34,379 nt of DNA. Source: Prevotellaceae bacterium (lineage in GTDB: Bacteria > Bacteroidota > Bacteroidia > Bacteroidales > UBA932). The position numbers were made by a program, and so were the translations under genes. The notes under the pieces are model-generated. The model did not search any database. It was not told the origin of the DNA and saw only the letters and a program-made list of their open reading frames with translations. Positions 1 through 8,025 of the stretch are shown here, one piece after another. Each line of letters opens with the position of its first letter. Positions within the stretch are counted from its first letter, which is position 1. The DNA lies in the NCBI GenBank assembly GCA_031270845.1, contig JAISXF010000093.1, forward strand, positions 1-34,379, written 5' to 3'.

Positions 1-280
1 TTTTGTCGATTGGTAGGGACCTTTTGTCGATTGGTAGGGACCTTTTGTCGATTGGTAGGGACCTTTTGTCGATTGGTAGGGACCTTTTGTCGATTGGTAG
101 GGACCTTTTGTCGATTGGCAGGGACCTTTTGTCAATTGGTAGGGACCTTTTGTCGATTGGCAGGGACCTTTTGTCAATTGGCAGGGACCTTTTGTCGATT
201 GGCAGGGACCTTTTGTCAATTGGTAGGGACCTTTTGTCGATTGGTACGTACCGCGAGGTATCGGCAGGTACTTTTTCCTG
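1..280 (+). repeat. 21-bp tandem array, copy A (truncated by window start)
   Basis: Eleven complete 21-bp units run from 1 to 231, each of the form TTTTGT-CGATTGG-TAGGGACC with single-base variants (CGATTG or CAATTG; GGTAGG or GGCAGG). A twelfth unit from 232 departs after ATTGGTA into a terminal element at about 244-273 containing GGTACGTACC, a perfect 10-bp palindrome. There are no unique spacers. The array abuts the stop codon of engB at 281, so an engB transcript would read into it. The same array with the same end recurs at 21471-21737. Because 21 is a multiple of three and the unit lacks stops in some frames, repetitive open frames (SIGRDLL on one strand, LPIDKRS on the other) appear but are probably not genes. 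Confidence 0.97.
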
Positions 281-892
281 TTAAAGTTTGGGTAATGCCT
301 GGAGGCTATTCGTCATTTCGATATACGTCAGCAGTTCGTCCCGCCCGGCGCCGGTTTCGGCAGAGGTAACAAAAACCGGCGGCAGGGCGTCCCATTCGGT
401 CAGGAGGGTGTTTTGATAATGCGTGATATTCTTTTGCAGAACGGCTTTCGTCAGTTTGTCGGCTTTCGTGAAAATCAAGGCAAACGGAATGCGCCATTCA
501 CCTAAACGGGTAATAAAATCGAGGTCGATTGGCTGCGGTTCGAGGCGGCTGTCGAGCAGGACAAACAGCAGGGTCAGCTGGTCGCGCTGCGCAATGTAAC
601 CGGTGATGCTGCCGGCAAACTGAGCGCGTTTGGCTTTCGACGAGCGCGCATAGCCGTAGCCCGGCAAATCAACCAGATGCCACCGGCTGTTAATAAGATA
701 ATGATTGATGAGCTGCGTTTTCCCCGGCGTCGAAGAAGTATGCGCGAGGTTCTTCCGGTTCACTAATTTATTTATCAAAGAAGATTTGCCCACATTCGAC
801 CGCCCGACAAATGCATATTCGGGAAAATTCGAGCGGGGGCATTGTTCAACCGTCTGACTGCTGGTAATAAATTCGGCACTTTTAATAATCAT
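281..892 (-). CDS. engB: Ribosome biogenesis GTP-binding protein EngB/YsxC
   Basis: Essential TRAFAC-class GTPase that acts in late assembly of the large ribosomal subunit in the cytoplasm. The P-loop GRSNVGKSS (K36), a threonine-rich switch I region (HTSSTPGKTQ, about 51-60), the G3 motif DLPGYGYA (75-82) and the G4 motif TKAD are all visible. The length of 203 residues is normal for the family. The open frame extends upstream to a TTG at 913, but the ATG at 892 gives the family's usual opening (MIIKSAEF) and is preferred. It is divergent from xseA, and a TACTTTTG -7 element on the minus strand at 911-918 lies just upstream. Its 3' end touches the 21-bp array with no obvious intrinsic terminator between. 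Confidence 0.95.
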   Translation of the reverse strand: MIIKSAEFITSSQTVEQCPRSNFPEYAFVGRSNVGKSSLINKLVNRKNLAHTSSTPGKTQLINHYLINSRWHLVDLPGYGYARSSKAKRAQFAGSITGYIAQRDQLTLLFVLLDSRLEPQPIDLDFITRLGEWRIPFALIFTKADKLTKAVLQKNITHYQNTLLTEWDALPPVFVTSAETGAGRDELLTYIEMTNSLQALPKL

Positions 893-910
893 ACAAAACA
901 AGATTTTATG

Positions 911-918
911 CAAAAGTA
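911..918 (-). promoter_or_regulatory. Bacteroidota -7 element for engB
   Basis: On the minus strand this reads TACTTTTG, an exact match to the TAnnTTTG -7 consensus of the Bacteroidota primary sigma factor. It lies 18 bases before the preferred engB ATG. No clear TTTG -33 box is seen at the usual distance. It is paired with the divergent xseA element at 932-939. Confidence 0.6.
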
Positions 919-931
919 CGAAAAATTTACC

Positions 932-939
932 TACCTTTG
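932..939 (+). promoter_or_regulatory. Bacteroidota -7 element for xseA operon
   Basis: TACCTTTG matches TAnnTTTG. It is followed by a leader of about 60 bases holding a hairpin (GTTGTTGAA 946-954, TTCAACAAC 958-966, 3-base loop). A 14-bp direct repeat, AACAACGCAATCAT, occurs at 961-974 and 993-1006; the second copy overlaps the xseA start codon. Confidence 0.6.
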
Positions 940-1004
940 CGTTCGGTTGTTGAACCGTTCAACAACGCAATCATTCAACCACTAAACAACGCAACAACGC
1001 AATC

Positions 1005-2171
1005 ATGCAGCCATCTATCAGGTTATCGGAAATACAGCATCGCATTAAGCAGGCGCTGGAAGGCGCACTGGCCGGCAGTTATTGGATTACGGCGGAAATC
1101 AATGAGCTGAAAACAAACGCCGCCGGGCATTGTTATATCGAACTGATAGAAAAAGATGCCGACACCAACGCGCTGACAGCAAAAGCCGGCGCGGTTATTT
1201 GGGCGTATAGCTTCCGGCTGCTTAAGCCTTATTTTGAGACTTCGACCGGCCGCGCGCTGGCCGCCGGTATGCGAGTGCTGGTGAAGGCGGCGGTGCAGTA
1301 TCATCCGCTCTACGGCTTGAGCCTGCTGATTTCCGACATCGACCCCGCCTACACGGTGGGCGAGCTGGAAATGCAGCGCCGCAAAACAATCGCCCGCCTA
1401 AAGGCAGACGGCGTTTTTATGATGAATCGCGAAACGCCGCTCCCGCTCCTGCCGCAGCGCATTGCCGTGATTTCGTCGGAGCAGGCGGCCGGCTATCAGG
1501 ATTTTATGAACCATCTTCACGAAAACGAATACGCTTTTCGGACACAGCTTTTCCCGTCGCTGGTGCAGGGAACGGCGGCGGTGCAAAGCATTATCGAGAG
1601 CCTGGCGCTTATCAACGCACAGCGCGAGGCCTTCGATGTGGTGGTGATTATCCGCGGGGGCGGTTCGGCCGCCGATTTGGCCTGCTTCGACGAGTACGAG
1701 CTGGCTGCGCATGTGGCGCAATTCCCGTTGCCGGTGCTGACCGGCATCGGGCACGAGAAAGACGAGAGCGTGGTGGATTTGGTGGCACACACCACGCTCA
1801 AAACCCCTACCGCCGTAGCCGATTTTCTGATAGCCTGCATGGCCGAACAGGAAAAGCGCCTGACAGCGCTTGAAGAGGCCCTGCAAAATACCGTCAGGCA
1901 ACGGCTGCAGGCGGAGCAAAACCGGCTCGAGGCGCTCGACAGCCGTCGGAAAATGGCGGTGCGCCTCTGTTTTCAGCGAGCGCATTTCCGTTTACAGATG
2001 CTTGAGCAAGTCATCCGGCATAAAGACCCGGCAGCGATACTCGCACGCGGTTACGCGGTCGTGTCGCTCCACGGACGAACCCTGCACAATGCCGCCGACA
2101 CGCAGCCAAACGACCGCCTCGAGATCACCCTCCACAAAGGCAAAATAGCCGCCAGAATAATTGAAAATTAA
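1005..2171 (+). CDS. xseA: Exodeoxyribonuclease VII large subunit
   Basis: Catalytic large subunit of exonuclease VII, which degrades single-stranded DNA to oligonucleotides in the cytoplasm. The order is an N-terminal OB-fold (about residues 5-105, including SYWITAEINELK and GHCYIELIEKD), the catalytic region with RIAVISSEQAAGYQDFMNHL and VVVIIRGGGSAADLACFDEYELA followed by PVLTGIGHEKDESVVDLVAHTTLKTPTAVADF, then a C-terminal helical region (about 280-350) predicted to bind XseB. At 388 residues it is slightly shorter than the E. coli protein, as in many Bacteroidota. Its small subunit follows 14 bases downstream. Confidence 0.96.
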   Translation: MQPSIRLSEIQHRIKQALEGALAGSYWITAEINELKTNAAGHCYIELIEKDADTNALTAKAGAVIWAYSFRLLKPYFETSTGRALAAGMRVLVKAAVQYHPLYGLSLLISDIDPAYTVGELEMQRRKTIARLKADGVFMMNRETPLPLLPQRIAVISSEQAAGYQDFMNHLHENEYAFRTQLFPSLVQGTAAVQSIIESLALINAQREAFDVVVIIRGGGSAADLACFDEYELAAHVAQFPLPVLTGIGHEKDESVVDLVAHTTLKTPTAVADFLIACMAEQEKRLTALEEALQNTVRQRLQAEQNRLEALDSRRKMAVRLCFQRAHFRLQMLEQVIRHKDPAAILARGYAVVSLHGRTLHNAADTQPNDRLEITLHKGKIAARIIEN

Positions 2172-2185
2172 CTATTGATACAACT

Positions 2186-2368
2186 ATGAAACAGACATTG
2201 ACATATCAGGAAGGAGTAGAAAAATTAGAAGCCATTGTCCAGTCCATGGAACAGGGCGATTTGAATATCGACGAGCTGTCCGAAAAAATCAAAACCGCCA
2301 CCCGGCTTTTACAGCACTGCAAAGAAGCCCTCCACCATATCGAAGAGCAGCTAAAAATTGATGATTGA
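2186..2368 (+). CDS. xseB: Exodeoxyribonuclease VII small subunit
   Basis: Small helical subunit that packs against the XseA C-terminal helices. It has 60 residues with the family pattern LTYQEGVEKLEAIVQSMEQGDLNIDELSEKIKTA, shown here in part: YQEGVEKLEAIV followed by LNIDELSEKIK. It is predicted to be two helices and a coiled coil. It lies directly after xseA, the common arrangement, and its stop comes about 30 bases before the likely start of the next gene. Confidence 0.93.
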   Translation: MKQTLTYQEGVEKLEAIVQSMEQGDLNIDELSEKIKTATRLLQHCKEALHHIEEQLKIDD

Positions 2369-2399
2369 CTATCCCATATCTAAAGTCCAAAATCCAACG

Positions 2400-3170
2400 A
2401 TGAAAACAAAGCAAGATATTATAGAAAACTGGCTGCCGCGCTATACGCACGAGCAGTTAGCGAATTTTGGGGAATATATTCTATTAACCAATTTCAAAAA
2501 TTATCTGGATTTATTCTGCGAATATACCGGGGCAACCTCCCCCGACCTCAGCGCCAACATGCCCTGCGCCACGGCCGGCGGATTGACGATGATCAACTTC
2601 GGCATGGGCAGCCCCAATGCCGCTATTATTATGGATTTGCTGGCGGCTGTGAAACCGAAAGCAGCGCTGTTTCTGGGCAAGTGCGGCGTGCTGAAGGAGC
2701 GCAACAGGGTGGGCGACTATATCCTGCCCATTGCCGCCATCCGCGGCGACGGTACATCGAACGATTATTTCCCGATAGAAGTCCCGGCGCTGCCCGCGTT
2801 CAGCCTCCAGCGCGCCGTATCGACCACCGTCCGCGACGCCGGCCACGACTACTGGACCGGCACCGTCTATACCACCAACCGCCGCGTGTGGGAACACGAC
2901 AAAGAATTTAAGCAGCGCCTCTCTCACATGCGTTGCCTCGCGGTTGATATGGAAACGGCCACCCTGTTCTCCGTCGGCTTTGCCAACGAAATCAGCACCG
3001 GCGCCCTGCTGCTGGCTTCCGACAAGCCGATTATCGCCTCCGGCATCAAAACCGTTAAGAGCGACAAAAAAGTAACCGACAACTACGCCGCCGAACACGT
3101 CCGAAACGGCATCGACGCGCTGAAGCTGATTCAACGAAACGGCTCGTCGGTGAAGCACCTGCGATTTTAA
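2400..3170 (+). CDS. amn: AMP nucleosidase, Bacteroidota type
   Basis: Predicted to hydrolyse AMP to adenine and ribose 5-phosphate in purine salvage. The protein belongs to the PNP/UDP phosphorylase superfamily: a glycine-rich GGLTMINFGMGSPNAAI segment (about 60-76), the LFLGKCGVL strand-turn (about 93-101) and a purine-site VDMETATLFSVGF (about 183-195) are visible. The open frame starts at 2358, overlapping xseB, but the ATG at 2400 gives MKTKQDIIENWLPRYT, the opening I recognise for the Bacteroidota family, and about 256 residues. It lacks the extra N-terminal domain of the E. coli enzyme. It is convergent with rho; a 16-bp perfect palindrome lies between. Confidence 0.82.
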   Translation: MKTKQDIIENWLPRYTHEQLANFGEYILLTNFKNYLDLFCEYTGATSPDLSANMPCATAGGLTMINFGMGSPNAAIIMDLLAAVKPKAALFLGKCGVLKERNRVGDYILPIAAIRGDGTSNDYFPIEVPALPAFSLQRAVSTTVRDAGHDYWTGTVYTTNRRVWEHDKEFKQRLSHMRCLAVDMETATLFSVGFANEISTGALLLASDKPIIASGIKTVKSDKKVTDNYAAEHVRNGIDALKLIQRNGSSVKHLRF

Positions 3171-3186
3171 CGCGAAGCGCTTCGCG
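3171..3186. terminator. Palindrome between convergent genes, possible terminator
   Basis: CGCGAAGCGCTTCGCG is a perfect 16-bp palindrome filling almost all of the 18-base gap between the stop codons of the AMP nucleosidase gene and rho. No U-tract follows on either strand, so intrinsic termination is uncertain. Confidence 0.35.
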
Positions 3187-3188
3187 CC

Positions 3189-5093
3189 TTATCCGTTCAT
3201 GGATACTAAAAATTCTTCGTTACTGTCCGTATGATTCATACGGTCGCGGAGAAATTCCATCGCTTCGACGGAATTCATGTCGGCAAGGTAATTGCGCAAC
3301 ACCCATATTTTATTTAAGGTAGTTTTGTCGAGCAGCAAATCTTCGCGGCGCGTACCGCTGGCCATCACATCAACGGCCGGGAAGACACGCTTGTTCGACA
3401 GTTTCCGGTCTAACTGCAATTCCATATTCCCCGTACCCTTAAATTCTTCAAAAATGACCTCGTCCATTTTCGAGCCGGTATCAATTAAGGCGGTGGCAAG
3501 AATGGTCAGCGAGCCGCCGTTTTCGATGCTGCGTGCGGCGCCGAAAAAACGTTTGGGTTTATGCAGCGCATTGGCATCGACCCCGCCGCTCAAGACCTTC
3601 CCCGAAGCCGGCTGTACGGTATTGAACGCCCGCGCCAGACGGGTAATGGAGTCAAGCAGAATAACGACATCGTGCCCGCATTCGACCAGCCGTTTGGCTT
3701 TTTCCAGCACAATATTGGCTACTTTTACGTGGCGGTCGGCCGGCTCGTCGAAGGTCGAAGCCACCACTTCGGCACGCACGTTACGCGCCATGTCGGTTAC
3801 TTCTTCGGGGCGTTCGTCAATGAGCAACACAATCATATACACTTCGGGATGGTTGTCGGATATAGCGTTGGCTATATCTTGCAGCAGAACCGTTTTACCG
3901 GTTTTCGGCTGCGCCACAATCAGCCCGCGCTGCCCCTTGCCGATGGGCGAAAACAAATCGACGATACGCATCGAAAGGTTTGTATGGCCTTTGCCGGTAA
4001 TGTTGAACTTATCGGTCGGGAACAGCGGCGTCTGGAAATCGAACGGCACGCGGTCGCGGATATATTCGGGGCTGCGGCCATTGATATTACTTACGCGCAC
4101 AAGCGGAAAATATTTCTCGCCTTCCTTCGGCGGACGAATTTCGCCGGTAACAGTATCGCCGGTTTTCAGCCCGAACAATTTAATTTGCGACACGGACAGG
4201 TAAATATCATCGGGCGAATTGAGGTAGTTATAGTCCGACGAACGAAGGAAGCCAAACCCGTCGGGCATCACTTCCAGCACGCCGGTGGCCTCTACGATGC
4301 CGTCGAACTCGTACTTCCGTTGCGGACTGTTCGCATTCTGGGCATTATTATATTGGTTGTTATTATTCCCGTTATAGTTCCCGTTGGAATTTCCGTTGGA
4401 ATTCCCATTGTTCGCGTGATGCTGTTTGTAATTGTTATGCGGTTGCTGCGGACGGGATTGCGGACGAGGTTGTGGACGGGGCGTCTGCTGCGATTGTGGT
4501 TGTGATTGTGGCGTCGGTTGCGATTGCGATTGCGGTTGCGGCTGAGGCTGCGGCGCCGGCGTCGTTGTTACGGGTGCAGGGGGAGGCGGCACTACAGGCG
4601 TTACTTTTTTCGGTTGCACAACCGGCTCCTGCTTCTGTTCCGACACCGGCACTGTCGCTGCAGGCGTTGACGGCGTTTCGAGCGGATGCTTTCTTGGACG
4701 GCCGCGGCGCCGGCTCTGTTCTTGCGGAACGGAGGCCGCCGCGGGCGGGGTCGCCGCAGGGGTTTGTCCGGATTCCGCGACCGGTGTCGCCGTTTCTTTG
4801 TTCGGTTTTCTCGACGCTTCGGTGGCCGGCGACGTTTGGCTGGCTGTCGGCTTTTCTGCCTGTTGCCGTTTTTTCCGTTCTTGCTGCGCGCCGGTTTTCG
4901 CGGGTGCGGCTGCTTTGACCGCTGTTTTTTTCGTTTGTTTCGATGTATTGATGCTACTGGCGGCCTGTTCGTCCAGAATCCGGTATATCAGTTCATCTTT
5001 CCCCAGCGAATTGATTTTTTTCAACTTCAGGGGTTCCGCAATAATGCGTAACTCATCAATGTTTTTTTGATTTAATGTTAAAATGTCGTACAT
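3189..5093 (-). CDS. rho: Transcription termination factor Rho with long disordered insert
   Basis: ATP-dependent hexameric RNA helicase that ends transcription. The order is an N-terminal Rho_N helical domain (1-46), a long low-complexity segment (about 47-257), the cold-shock-like RNA-binding domain starting near K260 ([24 protein letters not shown] in part), and the RecA-type motor with Walker A AQPKTGKT (K400) and Walker [16 protein letters not shown]. The low-complexity part is first Ala/Pro/Lys/Thr-rich, then Pro-Gln repeats, then Asn/Gly/Ser repeats just before the RNA-binding domain. At 634 residues it is about 210 longer than E. coli Rho. A well-formed promoter lies 106-136 bases upstream, giving a leader of about 100 bases with a dyad. 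Work on Bacteroides thetaiotaomicron Rho ties such an insert to phase separation and gut fitness; the same role here is inference. Confidence 0.96.
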   Translation of the reverse strand: MYDILTLNQKNIDELRIIAEPLKLKKINSLGKDELIYRILDEQAASSINTSKQTKKTAVKAAAPAKTGAQQERKKRQQAEKPTASQTSPATEASRKPNKETATPVAESGQTPAATPPAAASVPQEQSRRRGRPRKHPLETPSTPAATVPVSEQKQEPVVQPKKVTPVVPPPPAPVTTTPAPQPQPQPQSQSQPTPQSQPQSQQTPRPQPRPQSRPQQPHNNYKQHHANNGNSNGNSNGNYNGNNNNQYNNAQNANSPQRKYEFDGIVEATGVLEVMPDGFGFLRSSDYNYLNSPDDIYLSVSQIKLFGLKTGDTVTGEIRPPKEGEKYFPLVRVSNINGRSPEYIRDRVPFDFQTPLFPTDKFNITGKGHTNLSMRIVDLFSPIGKGQRGLIVAQPKTGKTVLLQDIANAISDNHPEVYMIVLLIDERPEEVTDMARNVRAEVVASTFDEPADRHVKVANIVLEKAKRLVECGHDVVILLDSITRLARAFNTVQPASGKVLSGGVDANALHKPKRFFGAARSIENGGSLTILATALIDTGSKMDEVIFEEFKGTGNMELQLDRKLSNKRVFPAVDVMASGTRREDLLLDKTTLNKIWVLRNYLADMNSVEAMEFLRDRMNHTDSNEEFLVSMNG

Positions 5094-5119
5094 GAATTAT
5101 AAAATATTTAGTTATTTTG

Positions 5120-5136
5120 TAACGGATTATCCGTTA
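5120..5136 (-). promoter_or_regulatory. Dyad in the rho leader
   Basis: TAACGGAT-T-ATCCGTTA has perfect 8-bp arms around one base. It lies inside the predicted 5' untranslated leader of rho, 27 bases from the start codon. The central base is too short to act as a hairpin loop without fraying, so it is equally likely to be a protein-binding site. Rho genes are often autoregulated through their leaders; that link here is inference. Confidence 0.35.
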
Positions 5137-5198
5137 TTAAATGTATTTCAAACAAGATTTGTGATTATAAAAAAAATTGTCGTTTGTGAAAAACGATG

Positions 5199-5229
5199 CA
5201 AAAGTACAACATTTAATTTAATGTGCAAA
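5199..5229 (-). promoter_or_regulatory. rho promoter (-33 and -7)
   Basis: On the minus strand TTTG (5226-5229) is followed after 19 bases by TACTTTTG (5199-5206). Both boxes and the spacing match the Bacteroidota primary promoter. It is the best-formed promoter in the window. Confidence 0.7.
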
Positions 5230-5300
5230 TTTATTTTGATTTTTTTTGATCGTAGCTTCAAATATCCATTGCAACCGGTTCCGTTGCGGCTTTCGTGTAA

Positions 5301-5362
5301 CTCTGTGGAAGAGAATCCCAAGTTGCACAGAGAAAACAGCGGTTTGACCGCGTTCCACAGAG
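5301..5362. repeat. CTCTGTG inverted repeat in the rho/hydrolase gap
   Basis: CTCTGTGGAA (5301-5310) and TTCCACAGAG (5353-5362) are perfect 10-bp inverted arms with 42 bases between. The loop carries another CACAGAG (about 5336-5342) and a GCGGTTTGACCGC mini-dyad. The words resemble the larger CTGTG hairpin at 18657-18737. It sits between two divergent promoters and contains no gene. Confidence 0.5.
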
Positions 5363-5458
5363 GGTATCCTGCACCGGTATCCAGCACCTTTTAGCGCGGC
5401 CTTTCACGGCGTGCAGCGCAAAAAAAAATAGTTTTATTGAAAATATGAAAAAAAGTCG

Positions 5459-5466
5459 TACATTTG
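5459..5466 (+). promoter_or_regulatory. Bacteroidota -7 element for the hydrolase-FKBP-DUF3127 operon
   Basis: TACATTTG matches TAnnTTTG, 18 bases before the ATG at 5485. The -33 region shows only TTTTATTG, so the box is weak. The spacing rules out translation from the upstream TTG at 5464, which lies inside the promoter. Confidence 0.55.
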
Positions 5467-5484
5467 CAGCCTTGTTTAGCAAAG

Positions 5485-6525
5485 ATGACATTGTTTAATC
5501 CAAATGACATAGGACAGCCCAACGGGCATTATTTTGCGCTTCCATATTCGCTCGACGAAGCAATGCTGGCGCTTATCTCCGTACCGTGGGACGTAACCAC
5601 CTCATACCGTCCGGGAACGGCCGGCGCTCCGCAATCTATTATTGGCGCGTCGGCGCAGGTCGATTTGTTTGACGTGGATGTGTCCGAGGCATGGACTATC
5701 AAAATTGGTACAACACCCTTCAATGCCCGGCTGGAAGAAGAAAACAGAAAATACCGGGCTGTTGCCGAAAAAATTATCGCGGCCTTAGCGCAAGGTATCG
5801 TGTCGGAAAAATTGACGGACAAGACCGCTAAAATCAATGCCGCTTGCGAAGCCATGAACCACTATGTATATAGTGAGGCGCGAAACCAGTTGGCAGCACA
5901 GCGTATTCCGGCGGTGGTGGGGGGCGAGCACAGCGTTCCGTTCGGGTTATTGCGCGCTTTGAGCGAACGGTACAAGGCGTTCGGCATCCTGCATATCGAC
6001 GCCCATGCCGACCTGCGCCGGGCTTACGAAGGATTTACCTGCTCGCACGCATCTATTATGTACAACGCCTTGCAGCTGTCCGGCGTACAACGCCTGACAC
6101 AAGTGGCCGTGCGCGATTATTGCCATGACGAATTCCTGCTTATGCAAAGCGACAGCCGGATTGTTACATTCGCCGACAGCCAATGGCAGGAAGCGGCATT
6201 CCACGGCAAAACATGGGCGGCGCATACGGACGAAATCGTACAATCGCTGCCCGACGATGTATATATCAGTTTTGACATTGACGGGCTGACGCCGGACTGC
6301 TGCCCGAATACGGGAACACCGGTGCCGGGCGGCCTGAGCTACCCGCAGGCCGTATATCTGCTGAAGCAGGTAGCGCAATCGGGACGGCGGATTATCGGAT
6401 TCGATTTGTGTGAAACGGCAGCCAACGCCAACGACGCCAATGTAGCCGCCCGCCTGCTGTATAAGCTTTGCTGCTATACGTACTTTGCGAATCGGAACCA
6501 TAGAAAAGAAAACAACAGTAATTAA
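5485..6525 (+). CDS. Arginase/agmatinase-family (ureohydrolase) protein
   Basis: Predicted binuclear manganese hydrolase acting on a guanidino-type C-N bond (agmatine, arginine or formimidoylglutamate). The metal-binding signature is complete: GGEHS (H149), HIDAHADL (D172, H174, D176) and SFDIDGLTP (D264, D266), followed by the PNTGTPVPGGLSY loop. Length is 346 residues from the ATG at 5485; an open frame from a TTG at 5464 is rejected because it overlaps the -7 element. The substrate cannot be read from the motifs. The 17-base gap to the FKBP gene suggests cotranscription. Agmatinase-like is the best single guess; formimidoylglutamase is the main alternative. Confidence 0.87.
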   Translation: MTLFNPNDIGQPNGHYFALPYSLDEAMLALISVPWDVTTSYRPGTAGAPQSIIGASAQVDLFDVDVSEAWTIKIGTTPFNARLEEENRKYRAVAEKIIAALAQGIVSEKLTDKTAKINAACEAMNHYVYSEARNQLAAQRIPAVVGGEHSVPFGLLRALSERYKAFGILHIDAHADLRRAYEGFTCSHASIMYNALQLSGVQRLTQVAVRDYCHDEFLLMQSDSRIVTFADSQWQEAAFHGKTWAAHTDEIVQSLPDDVYISFDIDGLTPDCCPNTGTPVPGGLSYPQAVYLLKQVAQSGRRIIGFDLCETAANANDANVAARLLYKLCCYTYFANRNHRKENNSN

Positions 6526-6542
6526 AATATAAACTTTAAAAA

Positions 6543-7562
6543 ATGAAAAAAATGAAAACAGTAAAAACGCTCTTGTTTGTTTCGGTGTTATTTGCCATAA
6601 CAGCCGAAAGTTGTGCACAAAAAAACAATTTTGAATTGACCAAAGCTGAGGTGGACTCGCTCAGCTATGCTATTGGAGTTGATTACGGGAATAACCTGAA
6701 AAATTCCAAACTAACGTTCCTTTCCATCGAGACGTTAGAGAATGCCCTGACCAGCGTCGTCAACAACGAGTTGCTTCGCTTTGATAATGACCAGGCCATG
6801 GGCTATATCCAAAGTTTCTTTATGAACCTTCAGGCCCTCGAAGAACCGGCCATTGACAGCGTTTTTGGATCGCTATCGCCTGCCCGGATTGATTCGTTGA
6901 GTTATGCCCTTGGTATCAATTTGGCCGAAAACTTCAAAGAAGGCACGCCATTAAAGGTAATTGACCTCAATACGTTTCTGGAAGCGATGAAAGCCGTCCT
7001 TGCCGACAGCGAACTCCGTTTCGACAGCACGACATCGCGCGCCATCATTCAACGCCTGATGAGGAAACAACAGGAACTGGTAAGGCAACAACAGGAACTG
7101 GAAAAGGATAAAACAGTGGCCAAAAATAAAAAGACCGAAGAAGCTTTCCTGAAAAAGAATAAAAAAGCCGAAGGTGTGGTAGCCCTGCCAAGCGGCTTGC
7201 AATACAAGATTCTTACCGAAGGCACGGGTATCAAACCCACGGCGGCGGATACGGTAGAAGTGCATTACAAAGGCACGTTGCTCGACGAACGCGAATTTGA
7301 CTCGTCGTACAAATACGGCCAACCGGCGAAATTTCCTTTAAGCAGGGTAATTAAAGGCTGGACGGAAGGGTTCCAGCAATTCGGCGAAGGTACCAAAGCC
7401 ATCCTCTACATTCCAAGCGAACTGGCTTATGGCGCACAGGCGCCCTACGGGTCGATTATCGAACCGGGCGCTACGCTGATTTTTGAAGTGGAACTACTGA
7501 AAGTCTTCCCCGGCCCGCAGCCCGAAGAAGAAACTACGGAAGAAGTTGAACCTGTAGAATAA
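6543..7562 (+). CDS. FKBP-type peptidyl-prolyl isomerase with duplicated N-terminal domain
   Basis: Exported folding catalyst that isomerises Xaa-Pro bonds. A signal sequence (about 1-25, ending TAESCAQ) is followed by two homologous FKBP_N dimerisation segments, DSLSYAIGVDYGNNLK and DSLSYALGINLAENFKE. Next comes a Gln/Lys/Glu-rich helical linker (about 175-210) and a C-terminal FKBP domain (about 215-325: SGLQYKILTEGTG, VHYKGTLLDEREFDSSY, FPLSRVIKGWTEGFQ, IPSELAYGAQ). An acidic tail (EEETTEEVEPVE) ends the protein. The cysteine may be lipidated, but the lipobox is weak. The arrangement resembles Mip/FkpA proteins, with the dimerisation unit doubled. The next gene starts 7 bases downstream. 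Confidence 0.92.
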   Translation: MKKMKTVKTLLFVSVLFAITAESCAQKNNFELTKAEVDSLSYAIGVDYGNNLKNSKLTFLSIETLENALTSVVNNELLRFDNDQAMGYIQSFFMNLQALEEPAIDSVFGSLSPARIDSLSYALGINLAENFKEGTPLKVIDLNTFLEAMKAVLADSELRFDSTTSRAIIQRLMRKQQELVRQQQELEKDKTVAKNKKTEEAFLKKNKKAEGVVALPSGLQYKILTEGTGIKPTAADTVEVHYKGTLLDEREFDSSYKYGQPAKFPLSRVIKGWTEGFQQFGEGTKAILYIPSELAYGAQAPYGSIIEPGATLIFEVELLKVFPGPQPEEETTEEVEPVE

Positions 7563-7569
7563 TACGACT

Positions 7570-7971
7570 ATGGCACTCGAAATAAGCGGAAAATTAATTA
7601 AGAAACTCGATGTCCAAAGCGGTGTTTCTTCCAATGGCAGAAACTGGAGCAGGCAGGATATTATTATTGAAATCCCCGGACAATACCCGCGTTCGGTGTG
7701 TTTATCCTTGTGGGGCGATCAAGTCAACGAGGCCGTCCGTTACAACATCGGCGATATATTGAAAGTCAATTTCGATTTACAATCGCGTGAATTTAACGAC
7801 AAATGGTACACCAGCGTCGTTCCATGGAAAATTGAAGTGGAAGCTATTAGTGTAGCTGCCTCGACTTTTACACCTGTCGCAGCCGGCATATCGACACCGC
7901 CGAATACGCCGCCGGCCGATGACCCGTTTAATAATACGGAGCAATCCACAGCCGACGATTTGCCTTTTTGA
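7570..7971 (+). CDS. DUF3127 protein (SSB-like OB fold)
   Basis: A 133-residue protein of the DUF3127 family found in Bacteroidota, thought to have an OB-like fold related to single-stranded DNA-binding proteins. Visible features are the opening LEISGKLIKKL, the core SRQDIIIEIPGQYPRSVCLSLWG, and a flexible Pro/Asp-rich tail ending in DDLPF. That acidic tip resembles the DDDIPF-type tail of SSB, which recruits partners. A role in DNA transactions is inferred from this resemblance only. It is the last gene of the apparent three-gene operon and is followed by an AT-rich inverted repeat. Confidence 0.8.
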   Translation: MALEISGKLIKKLDVQSGVSSNGRNWSRQDIIIEIPGQYPRSVCLSLWGDQVNEAVRYNIGDILKVNFDLQSREFNDKWYTSVVPWKIEVEAISVAASTFTPVAAGISTPPNTPPADDPFNNTEQSTADDLPF

Positions 7972-7977
7972 ATTATG

Positions 7978-8025
7978 AATTATGAATTATGAATTGCCTG
8001 CGGGGGTAATTTATAATTCATAATT
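7978..8025. terminator. AT-rich inverted repeat between convergent genes
   Basis: AATTATGAATTATGAATT (7978-7995) and AATTTATAATTCATAATT (8008-8025) form an 18-bp stem with one mismatch and a 12-base G-rich loop. The left arm belongs to a run of AATTATG repeats. The right arm contains the dacB stop codon. It may act as a weak two-way terminator; there is no GC-rich stem. Confidence 0.4.

Noticed and set aside
3-369. Overlapping plus-strand open frames of SIGRDLL and GTFCRLV heptapeptide repeats
   Set aside because: They follow from a stop-free 21-bp unit read in several frames. They lack independent support and partly run antisense into engB.
3292-4505. Long plus-strand frames opposite rho (303 and 314 residues)
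   Set aside because: Antisense shadows of a well-supported rho gene, without family motifs.
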